The notes below the pieces were generated by a model. That model worked only from the letters and a program-made list of their open reading frames with translations, did no database searches and was not told the DNA's origin. From Panopea generosa (taxonomy: Eukaryota > Mollusca > Bivalvia > Adapedonta > Hiatellidae): DNA of 64,000 nt. The DNA is taken from positions 23,049,103 through 23,113,102 of the forward strand of contig CM055908.1 in NCBI GenBank assembly GCA_029582155.1, read 5' to 3'. A program made the translations under genes and the position numbers. Positions within the stretch are counted from its first letter, which is position 1; the number at the start of each line of letters is the position of its first letter. This document shows positions 11,901 to 24,100 of this stretch, in pieces.

Positions 11901-14900
11901 ACCTACATGTGTAAGATATTCTTCATTATGTTTTTTATTGCAGTATCTCTACCTGGAAGGAAATGAGTTGAGCACTTTACCGGATGAAGTATTCGATAAA
12001 TTGCCGAATTTGAAATGGTTAGACTTACGCAGAAACTACCTCGTCCGACTTCCTTGCGTGTATACTGGCCGGCATCAGAATTTACGGAATTTACTTTTAG
12101 AGAGCAACAACTTGCGAACATTACCATTAGAACTAGGTAATCATCAGTTTTAATCTATAACTTATGTTTCACCTGTGATTAAAGCAGTAAAATAAGCAGA
12201 TTTGGTTAAAAGCGACATGTATATTGAAAACTTCTATAGATAATGAGTAGCATTTTTAAATATTTTATAATAATTAATAATCCATACAGTTTTCATACCA
12301 AAATTACCTTTAATAGCAGTTATCAAAATGATACCATTCAGTCTGATAAATATCTAAAATTTGTATTTCATTGTATTCATTCATATCCAGCAGCACATTG
12401 TATTATAATTCTGGAAATTATACAAACATCTGGATCGTCTGTTGGTTAACAAGGATGTTTAGTTTAAGCTTGTTTATTTTCCATTTGTTTGTCTTCCTTG
12501 TTACAGCAAGTACATTGGTTGTGAAACAAGTTCTTTCATCTAAGACAAATCACACTCGCAGTAAAATGTCATACTCAAGGACACCTGTAACACATGACCA
12601 TGGCAGGGAATCAAACTAATGTTGCTCCAATCTCTACAACTTGACCATTCGTGGACTGGGTCCAGTTAGCTCAGTCGGTAACACATCTGACTTATCAATC
12701 CAGGGGTTGTGAGTCTCTGTGATGAGTGGTGTATGTCATTGCATCTCATTGTCATTTGTCCCTCAATGCTCATTCAAGTGGGAAGCTATCAGTAACTTGC
12801 CGTGATGAGTGTGCTAAAGTACTGGTTAACCTTCCAGGATCCTAGGAAAGACTGGTCAGGTAAACTGATCATCTGCTAGCCCTCAGTAGCATAAAAATGT
12901 TGCTAATTATTCAAAGAAGTTTTCCATACACGCATATCTAAAAGACACCCAGTACAGTTCATCAGACCCAAGTCGTGCCCAAGTACATGAAGGCTGTATG
13001 TGGCTTATCTAGTGTGGTGTATCAGACAAATTGAAAATATTAAAAGTAATGCTGCTACATTCTTTTTCTTATTTCAATAATATTCTATATTTTATTTTAT
13101 TATTAGTTTTATTCCACTGTATTCTATATTCAATGTAATGTCACAGCCACCTTAGAATTCAGATTGGAGAAATTAAATAGTTTTTTTAGCTTGCCGGGAC
13201 GAAGTCAAAAGAGAGCTATTGCCATGACCCCTGTGTCATCGTCGGCGCCGGCGTCGTCGTCTGTGGACACCTAGGTTAAACTTTTGCGTTTAAGTTTAAG
13301 ATATCTATGCAACCACTCATTGGATGTGAATGAAACTTCGCATGTGTGTTCACCATCATCAATGGAACACACAGAGACAAGAACCATAACTCTGGATTGC
13401 ATTTTGGCACAGTTATGGCCCTTTTTGGACTTAGACACCCAGGGACGGGCTTTGTTGTCTTCTGGCAACTCTTGTTTTATAAATAGATAAGCTTCCATAT
13501 TGGTAACTATCGTGTATGAGGTACTTTTACTGGTTTCAGGAACAATTTTGTATTTAAAATAATAATAATTATTCTCAATGTTTGTGAGAGTGATTTTGTC
13601 TTTGTAAGCACACATTTTACTAAATATGCAGGCTTGTAATTACTTCTACACTTGAACTGCATCAATATAGCATACATGGCCAAGTTAAATAAATTATTTT
13701 TTTGATAACAAAAAAATCAAGATATGGCCATAATAAATTAATTGCTAGATTATCATCCCTGTCTGCCCCCTAACTTTCATGCTGCACTGACCCTTTTTAT
13801 TTTCATACAAAAAAAAAAAATTAATTCTATTTTTTATTTTTTTTTTATTAAAAAAACATCAGAAATTTTAAAAATAAAAATAAAAACCTCCTGCCCTCCC
13901 CATTCTAAGAAAAAAATGGATGATGATCTAGCAATTAATTTATAATGGCCTATAGCAATTTTAATAACTCTGAATAATGTAAGATGGCTGTGAGTAATGT
14001 TATTAACTTATTTTATTTTATTTCTTTAGGCTTAATCAAGTCTCTAAATGGATTAAATATAAGCAATAACCCTTTGGAGTTCCCACCACAAAGTATTATA
14101 GAAAAAGGGACCAATGAAATCCTTCGTTTTTGTCGAGAAATGATAGAAGCTAAGTCATCGGGCAAATTATTAAATGGAAGTAAGTAGACTACTAAATATA
14201 GCATAAACAATGTAGATTTAGGTATAACCTGGGGTCGTATTCACCAACCATTCTTGAGAATTTTTTTAGACTTGAGCTTGAAAATCCAAATTTCAACACT
14301 AGATAGCTTAAGTGTATGTACCATGACAGATAGAATAATTGTGAGAGTGTATTTGATTATATATCTGCTTGCAAATTTTGGTCTCAAATAATTGCCTCTG
14401 AGTGGGTTTTTCAAAATTGATTCTTGAGTTCAAGTCTTAAGAATATTCTTGAGAATGGTTGGTGAATACCACCCCAGGTGGTTAAAATAATGCAGTGATC
14501 TAGAGTAGCCATTTTAACATGGATCTGAAATAACTTATATAATTATTATTATAATCTATATTTTACACATAACCAACTTTTGACTTTGTGTCAAAGGCTT
14601 GATTGTTAAAGATATGATATTACAGTATAGGTATTAATATTTTTTGTATACAATTCATGTAATTATATAAACAATTTTTTTAGTCACATTAGGCATATTA
14701 ATTTTCATATTCCATTGAAAATATTTAATGAACATATCCTTTTATAGTGTATCTGTGCATTAACATATCAAATGTACACAAAATCCATTCTTTTACATGG
14801 TATATAGTATATTTTCATGAATATTATCTTGCTGAGATATATATTGGAAAATCAATACATATCACCAACTTTGTTATTATTGAAACAGATTTTTATGCCT

Positions 14901-17900
14901 AACGATTCTCTTTATATATTCTTACATGCACGTTATTGAATCTATGACAATTGTCTGTTTCGTGATACATTGTTGTACCAATGTATAATCATTACCTTTA
15001 TGTAACCATCATTTTTATATACAGGTTCGACAAACTATATAAATATAATAGTTCTTGATTCAGTTGAGAAAACAAAGTGGATCTGATATGAATCCCTTTT
15101 TTATGAGATATATAAAACAAATTTTAAACAGTTCAAAACTTCAGTTAACATGCTTCAAGGCCATATTTAAAAAAGTTTATGTTTCCTGTTGCTCGACCGA
15201 CCACGAAAATAAAATTTGTATTGCATTTTTGTAGATTGCATGCTAAATAATCATATCAATTTAATTAATATGAAACAGTTTGTGTTTCTTTTCACCATAT
15301 AGAATTTTAAAAAATCAGTGTATACAAACATGACCATGTATCGATGCATGAATATTAACTATTAATATACAAGCATATTGTACTTGTTGATTTCATTTAT
15401 CTAATTAATCCATGTCAGTAATCTATACTGCTCCGATCTATAGAGAAAAGTAAATCGGGACTGAAACGCCACCACAGCTACTCTGCAGGTCACACAGCGG
15501 CACAGTTACCGGAGGTTAGACCGCCCGTCAAACAAAGCATGTCTGGTACTGCCGCACCCTTCTAGCGTGACTCTATTATCCTCTCACTGGCTTACATTAT
15601 ATTTATTTCTTTATGATGGTTTCTACAGAGTTCTCTAAACTCTTTAGAGTTATGTGATCACACTGGGTTCTTTTACATTATAGAGTTTGATATCGCTTAA
15701 TTTGTGCTAAAATACAGCAGAACTTCGATGGCTCGAACCTGACAAGACTGGACACAATAGTTTGAGTAAACAGTTTACTCCATAGATATGCATTTTCCAG
15801 TACCAATCACAGAAGGCCTTTGAAAACAGTGCAGGAAGAGTTCAGATTGCTTGTGACGAGCAATCTGAACACTTCCTGCACTGTTTTCCACTCTGTCAGT
15901 TAATATAAACATAATTCACCAAATAATTCGAAAGCCTTCTATATAAGAGGTGTCCAAAGGTGTCTATATGAAGTAAAGCATTAAGGGTTGTTAGAGCCAA
16001 GTATTTTTCATCATCATACATGTATATACATCGAAGTAGGAATTTGGCAGGGACGAGATAGGTGGTTCGAGCTATATATGGTGTTCCACTTATCCGTGTT
16101 TGATTCAACGAAGTTCTTCTGTATAATGAGAAAAGTTTCAGTCTTTTTGCTATTGCTATAGAAAGTTAGTTTTCACGGTAGTTCAATTATTTGAGTAACC
16201 CTCCTATTCAGGTAAGCAAATTAAGTCCATGATGTATCTCTTGTGTGTGCTTTATTATATATTACTTGTTTTTATTGATAGTACCCTTGGTATGAGATTT
16301 ACATGTATACAACCAGAAGTGAGAATTTAAAAAAAAAAAGAACGGCAAAAAATTGTGAATTAATGGATTATGGAAAAACACAAATTTTTGGAAGGTTGAT
16401 TTGTTTCAGACATGAGGGGATCCTCGTTTTTTACATTTTTACATTCATGATGTTTGTTATATGCATTGCTATGGTGTTGTTCATGATAACACAATTGACT
16501 AGTAATTGTGTGATTACAATCACTAAAGTTTATATTTCAATAGTTTTCTAAAAAAAAATGTGTTTTAACAATATAAAAAACTTAAGTCTCGATTTAAGTT
16601 GCTTAAACCATATAACGCCATTCAGTGGACAGAATTAATTTAATATATTCTCGGTAAATTTCATATTTGGGTCTCTATCATATTTTATTAGATGTGTTAG
16701 AAATGGTTCCCATCTTTGCAGAAATTTACTGATTCATTGTTTTATTTTTGTTTATGGTGAGGTGTCTCATGTGTCAGTGCTCCATATAAATTTATCTTCA
16801 GATGATTAGTTTACCATTTTAATTTGTATGCAATGCTTAATTACAAATGTTAAGGGTAAAATTTAACATTTTAATCAGATTTCTATTTAAAATAAACCAT
16901 TAACTCTGAAAGTGTCAATATTCAGTGCTTTTTTTTATAACTTTAAATACTTAAATTTTAATACTTTGATATTCAGAAATTCTAATGCTTAACCCCCACT
17001 CCCCCCCCCCCCCCCCCCCCCCAAAAAAAAATTGCTTATCTGGAGCACTGCTGACCACGTGATGATAGTACTTATTGTTTTTAATGGTGTTTTACTCTAA
17101 TTTTCAACAAATGTATGTTTTATTTGGTGGAGGGATGCCTCCGTTGCATAAATGTGTACTTACACCTGGGTGCAGCTACTGTCTTTCCATTAGTAACTGG
17201 CAAATGTTCTTATTAATTTTTTTTAACCAAACTTGGCAGCATATAACTTAAAGCAATTACCTGCAACAGGTAAAGGATCTTGAGGAAGTAAACTAGACCA
17301 GCACTAGGTCACAAAGCAGCTTGTAAAGTATTACAAGTGGTTTTCTTATAAATTGAAATGTATGTATACCAGTATTTATATTTCTTTAACCCTTTACTCT
17401 ATAGATAGGCGTTTTCCCACACCAATCACAGAAGACCTTTGAAAACAGTGCAGGAAGAGTTCAAATTGCTCGTAACGAGCAATCTGAACACTTCCTGCAC
17501 TGTTTTCCACTCTGTCAGTCATTATAAACATAATTTACCCAATCATTCAAATGCCTTCTATATTAGGTGTCCAAAGGCATCTATATTAGGGGTGTCCAAA
17601 GGCGTCTATTTTAGAGGTATCCAAAGGCGTCTATATTAGAGGTGTCCAAAAGCGTCTATATGAAGTAAATGGTTAATATTGAAATTTGTGTTTGCAGCTT
17701 AGCTTGATGGCAATATCATGATGTTATTTACCAATTATAATAAAAAAAATTTCATTTTATTTTTTTAGTATTTAAAACTGTAACAGTGTCCAGTAATTAT
17801 GGAAATAAGTCGCAGAGTTTTGGAATCATCTTTAGATCCATAAACTCATTGATTTATGTAGACGAGAAAGTTGTTGCATGATTCTATGAATGTATGATGT

Positions 17901-18078
17901 GCTATGGAATTATTCTACAGTTACAGCAAAATTAAACTACCTGTATCATTTTATCAAATCTTCCAGTTAATGGGTTGAATGAGATTAATTCCCTCTGACG
18001 AAGTTCAATTTTCATAAAAGAAAATGTTTGCACTTCAAAAGCAGCTTTCAGCAAAGATATTTCATGGTTCGTACAACA

Positions 18079-18111
<33 letters not shown>

Positions 18112-21100
18112 ACCCATGTTGTGAAAAGGGGAACACAACATTGCTGCACTAAAGCTTGTATTATGTGTTTGTCATCTTTCTCTATTTTGCATGCATCTTG
18201 AAAATTGCTGTGTATTGTTGACTCCGACCAAGAATTGATTTACCTGATAATGAGGATGCCATTATTGTTTCTTTTTTATGCCTGCACTGGTGCACTTGGA
18301 GATGGGTGCAATAGTGTGTGCCAGTTTTGATGGATGTCAATGCTCTGCATGCCTTATTCCTGTTCTATTTGTATTTTTTAACACATTTATCTTAATTTTA
18401 ACCAAAGATTATATTTTGTTTTTTATTTCTTGTGATAATTATTTTGTTTGTCATTGTGAATCATTGAGTTTGTGTCATCAGACTTAATTATCAAATTACC
18501 ATTGATCATAATTTTTAAACATTACAGATTTTGTATGAGAACTTGTGCATTTTGCCTTTTTATTTGTATTAGAGTTTGTAAATGTTTAATTATCTGTTTA
18601 AGTTGAGACATGTCCGAGTTGAAGCTTCGGCGTTATTGTGTGTGTGTGTTTACTTGTATACAGTATGTGTGGATATTGTTTTATATTATTTCTGCGCGCT
18701 TGTTTCAGCTGGAGGAAGTTTCCGTGCCAGGACTGGTTATAAACGCGGCTCTGCTGACGCGCATATTAAAGTTCATTCAGCTCGCCTCGCCATGCAACAA
18801 TTTCCTCTTGAGGAAATCGTTCATGAAAATGAGGCAGAGTACCAGTCAAATATGCTGATAGAAGAAGAAATAGGTACATGTGACCTTGGAGTGGTACATT
18901 ATAAAGCACTGTGTGAAGAACGGGTTTATTATGCCAGATAAAACATTCAAATGGTGTTTACTGTGACGGCTGGATATGATTCTAAAATAAATAGTCCCCC
19001 TCTATGTATTTAATAATTAGAAAAAAAGATTAATTAATAATCAGTCTTCTTTTGTCTAAGAACTTGAATGGTTTGTGTTTTGTTGATTATATGGCATCAC
19101 AGTTTATTTGCAAGAGAAAACAACTAGTTACTAATTGCCGTAGAATTTTTAAGTAAATTTGAGAAAATCAAAAATAATTATCATTTTTACTTCACTCACT
19201 TCACCAGATTTTGCTGATATAGGTTTATGGTGTTTAACATTGCTTTCAACAATTTTTCAGTCATATTACAACAGTGTCTACTTAAGACAGTATTCTGAGC
19301 GCTGGCGTTTAATGCAGCAGACACCTGTTATTATACCCCACACAGTCATATTATACTGACACAAGACTATCCCCTAAGTGCTGAGCGGCATGTTAGAAAG
19401 CTTTTAGTACCATTTTTCAAGTATTTAGTATGATCTGTCCAGGGATTGAACTCACAACTTCCACATGTGAGGAGGACGCTCTACCACTAGACCACATTGC
19501 GGACTTGGTCATTGGAAGCACTTTCATAATTCTTAAGTTTATAGAGATTTTTTCATAATGTAAAAACATTTCACATCTGTTGTAAATGAATTATATATCA
19601 GTAGCTTAGTGACCCCAATTATTTCTGAACAGTTGTCGTAAAGCTCTTTTAAACAAAATGTTCGCTTTTTTCGAAATAAACATTATTCAGTCATGCAGAA
19701 AGTAAAACAGTTTTAGATCACTAAACAACAAAAATAATTCCGAAAATTAAAACAAAGGTCACCATCATTGACCTTGACTCATTCTAAGGAATAATTCTTG
19801 AACTTATTTGAGTAGTGAGTGATAATTAGGCAATCTATGTCTGATGGATAAGCCAGCAGTAATGACACCATTTGTTTTATTTGACCTTGTGTTATTTCTA
19901 CCTGAGTGATCCTCATATCCTCCTGATTAATAAATTAAGATTAACAATTGTCTAATATATCAGAAAGTAGAATTCATAAACTGGTAACTGGATGTTAGAT
20001 GTTAGAGATGGTCGAGGAAGTACACTTATATGAAATAAACTGATGTTTTACTTGTTGGACGCCAGACTGGTTTATCTACAGTCAGGGAGATGGATACTAG
20101 ATGGGGTTATAGACACCCACGGGATGTAGTCATATCATTTGTAAAATTACTGAATGGTGTATAATTATATGTCTTTAGTAAATATATCGTATATATTCTA
20201 TATGGCTGAAATATTAGCCAATCAGAGAGACAGAATGAAGATACTGTTGATTACATTAAAACTTTATTTTGTTATAAATTATTTAGCAAAACTCATTTTA
20301 AGCTGAAGTTTGGAAAACTCCTGTCTGATGTTAAGATTCTATCAGAAAAGAGCTCATTGAATTTTAAAGTCAAGATGATGATGTATGTTTTCATTCAGGT
20401 TTTGGGATTAACAGACTTTCAAACTTAAATACAGCAATTAATATCGTCCCAATGTGTCCCACACATTTCCGTTGTATTCATCTGTTTTGGACAAGTAAAT
20501 AAGACCCAATCAAAGTATGTGTTTATCCAGTTGTATCTAAAGAATAACAGTTGCAACAGATCGAAGTAATTTGTTTAGTATTTTCTGCAGCAAGTTTGTG
20601 TGATTTAAAATCTGGAGAACCAAAGAAAACCAGCTGTAATGTGATCAAATTACTTCTCTTCAGTTAAATGAAACACAAACGAATAGTTACATGGCTGTTC
20701 TAAAGTGATTAATTGTGATTTTTTTTATTTTCATTTCGTTACATTTCATTCTGTAGAATTAAACGTTTTTTCACCATTTTTTTTTTTTTTTTTTTTTTAC
20801 AGAAACAATAGAAAGTGAAAGCAATTTATCTTTCAATTACATTTCAAGCAACAGAAAATGGAGTCTTTTTGATAATTAAGTTTCATTAATGGAACATTAG
20901 CAATGGAGAAATGGGGTTTTTGAATTGACTATTCTGTTGGTTTTGCTCCATAAAGGAACAGTGGTGGTGTGAATTGGTTGTTTCATTGCTCAGCTTTATT
21001 AAGAAGTGTTGGCATTGTACAGCAGTTTGGACAATAAATTGACAGTTTTGTTGTTTAGCTCCATTTTAGAACATTGACTATAATGATTCTCTCGTTCAGC

Positions 21101-24100
21101 TCAGTGAAAGGAAAAATGAAATGTAGAGTTAGTTTGTGAGTTGACCATTTTATCATTTAATTCCATTAAAAATAGAATAAAGTGGAGAGAATTGTCTGTT
21201 CTGTCACTCTGATGTTTATCAAGGGCACATTGATAATACAGAGTTGGGCATTATCTATTGGCTCTTTCATCATTCAGTTTCATTTAATTTAATGAGCTGT
21301 GGCAATGTAGACTACGGGTAATGAATTAACATGACACAAGAGTTACTATCACCCCACCCACTGGGCTATGTGGTGTTATTTGTCCAGATAAACACAATGT
21401 AATACAAGTTAGACTGTTCTTTGTATAAGGAAAATGGCGGCCATAAAAACAGTATTGATCACTGATTGGATCATCGACTTGTTTGATTGACAGATCACAT
21501 CAGGTCAGTTGTCTGTGCTATCATTCTGTTTCATAAAGGGATATGTGCATTATAGGATTAGGTTATAGTTAACTGTTCTATCATTCAACTCCTTATAAGG
21601 AACTTCAGCATTGAAGGAATGGTATACTGCATTATCATTTATCGTATCAAATACATATCACTATATGTTATATCTATATCTATCATTTAGATTGATTAAA
21701 GCAGCTTCTGAGGTCAACTGTTGTGCCCAGCAGATGAATGAAATCAGTGCCAGATATTAAGATCTATTTAAGTTTTGAATCACACAATTTTTAAAATTCA
21801 CCAATCACAATTTAGTTTTGCTTTTCACCTTTAAATTTGCAGTTTGTATTTGGTGTGATTTTTCATTTCTGTTGTTTTGGCACTTGCACAGTTTTATGTA
21901 TTTCCTATAGCAAAAATCTCTTTGTTATCCAATGATATGTTTTGACTTTTTTATTTATGTGTTAAATATTTTATTTTGTGATTATATTTTGAGCCTTGAT
22001 GGCTAATGCTTCTGTTGAAAAAGTATAGGAATGAACATTTTACTGTCCTTTAAAGCCTGTTAAAATGGTCTGTGAAACTATGTATGTATATATTATACAG
22101 TACTGGTATGTATATGTACATGTATGTATATATTATACAGTACTGGTATGTATATGTACATGTATGTATATATTATACAGTACTGGTATGTATATGTACA
22201 TGTATGTTTATATTATACAGTACTGGTATGTATATGTCCATGTTTGTATATATTGTACAGTTCTTGTATGTACTTGTATGTATATATTATACAGTCCTGG
22301 TATGTACATGTATGTATATATATATTATACAGAACTGGTATGTATATGTAAATGTATGTTTATATTATACAGTACTGGTATGTATATGTACATGTATGTA
22401 TATATTATACAGTACTGGTATGTATATGTCCATGTATGTATATATTGTACAGTTCTTGTATGTACTTGTATGTATATATTATACAGTCCTGGTATGTACA
22501 TGTATGTATATATATATTATACAGTACTGGTATATACATGTATGTATATATTATACAGTACTGGTATGTACATGTATGTATATATTAGACAGTACTGGTA
22601 TGTACATGTATGTATATATTATACAGTACTGGTATGTACACGTATGTATATATTATACAGTACTGGTATGTACATGTATGTACATATTATACAGTACTGG
22701 TATGTACATGTATGTATATATTATACAGTACTGGTATGTACTTGCCTGTATATATTATACAGTACTGGTATATTCATGTATATATTATACAGTACTGGTA
22801 TGTACATGCATGTATATATTATACAGTACTGGTATGTACATGTATGTATATATATTATATAGTACTGGTATGTATTATGTACATGTATATACTTTTAATC
22901 ATACATGTATTCATCAACACATTTTATTTAAGAGTTAAACGGTCTCAAAACAACATTCTCTTGTATTTTATTTGCATAAAATAACTGTAGCAGAAGTTAA
23001 AAAAGTATATATCAAAATATTGACAGTACGAGATATGTTTATGTTTTATGTGTTATTGTGAGTGAGTGAGCACTTATTGCCTGTCATATAATGCAAAGAT
23101 AGTGTTACTGTTAAATTTAGTAACTTTCAGTTTCATTGTCAGAAGGTCCACAAGTTAGATATTGTAGATGAGATTGTACTTTGAAACAAATAAACAAAAA
23201 AACTTTGTTTGACCACATGGTGTGTTTATGTTACAGGGGACGATGATTGTTCCAGCAGCAGCGATGATGACTGGGATGACGAGGCCGACTTACGGCAATA
23301 CGCATTGCGGCGAGCCCAGGAACGCAGCTTGTCAACAGAAACCAATAAAGAAGGACAGATGGCGCCCATCAATAAGTCAGCAGAACTTCACCGACCAGTC
23401 AGCTATACAGCCCTGAAACAATCAAAAACAGAAAAAATAAAAAAAGCAGGTGCCATGGGGACCATAGTTAAGTAAGTTTGTAAACGTTCCTTCGTGAACT
23501 GGTTTGATTGGAATGGTATTTGAGCTAACATAATATAAAGCTATCAACCTTATTTGTGTATTTATTATAGAATTGATTTGGAATTATTTTGAATAACAAA
23601 AGAAAGATTGAGCTAATCAAATAAGGCACCGTATTGTAAAACAGTAACATCGTCAGATCCATACTGATTTGACAAAATGAGTACAAGAAGGTCTTAGATT
23701 CTGCAAATGTTATATTTGTAATAATTGACACTAATGTTTGTCAGAAATACAATTCAGTCATGATTATTTAAATACCAAATACTGTTGATAGAGATGCTCT
23801 TGAGATGCTCTTGAGTTGTAGAGAGGTTTGGTATACACCTGTATGACTGTGATGAATATTAATGCACACTGCACAGTGACTACCTCACAACTTACTTCAA
23901 CTTACATGTACATTTAAAAATGCAACACTTGATATTTCTGCACTTCATTAATAACTGAAAATAAATGGGGAAAAAAATGATATTTTCATTTATCATAATC
24001 AATATAAAATGGCTGTATTGGATGCACCACTTACCCATAAACCCTGTAGTCTGTCTGGCAGAACCTGTCGGGAACCTGATGTCAAGATGTGATTGTCTCA

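Larger units (their letters stand above)
8907..11943 (+). other. LRRC27 intron 1
   Basis: No exon is expected, because the LRR reads straight through. It holds a C-rich tract (9430-9450), a LINE remnant (9997-10080), an antisense SINE (10220-10378) and two foldback elements (10880-11056, 11091-11444). The open stretch at 9206-9457 has no recognised content. Confidence 0.7.
12137..14029 (+). other. LRRC27 intron 2
   Basis: It contains a SINE (12656-12915), a GC-rich dispersed repeat (13185-13495) and a foldback element (13726-13950). The rest is AT-rich with nothing recognised. Confidence 0.7.
14180..18708 (+). other. LRRC27 intron 3
   Basis: It holds a foldback element (14227-14479), a nested pair of elements (15713-16123), a partial MITE end (17036-17050), poly-C tracts (17001-17022, 18080-18111) and a TTAA element (17386-17676). 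The rest is AT-rich with nothing recognised. Confidence 0.7.
18874..23236 (+). other. LRRC27 intron 4
   Basis: It contains an antisense SINE (19226-19502), a poly-T tract (20777-20798) and a minisatellite (22074-22885). 19510-22060 is AT-rich with nothing recognised. Confidence 0.7.

Noticed and set aside
13271-13615. Minus-strand 114-codon open frame
   Set aside because: Overlaps the GC-rich dispersed repeat at 13185-13495; open because of base composition.
18610-18858. Alternative frame over exon 4
   Set aside because: It is out of phase with exons 3 and 5, while the chosen frame joins both.
22065-22984. Several long open frames (up to 288 codons) of Tyr/Cys/Met/Val-rich repeats
   Set aside because: They are translations of the 34/40-bp minisatellite in different frames, with no start context, domain or non-repeat sequence.
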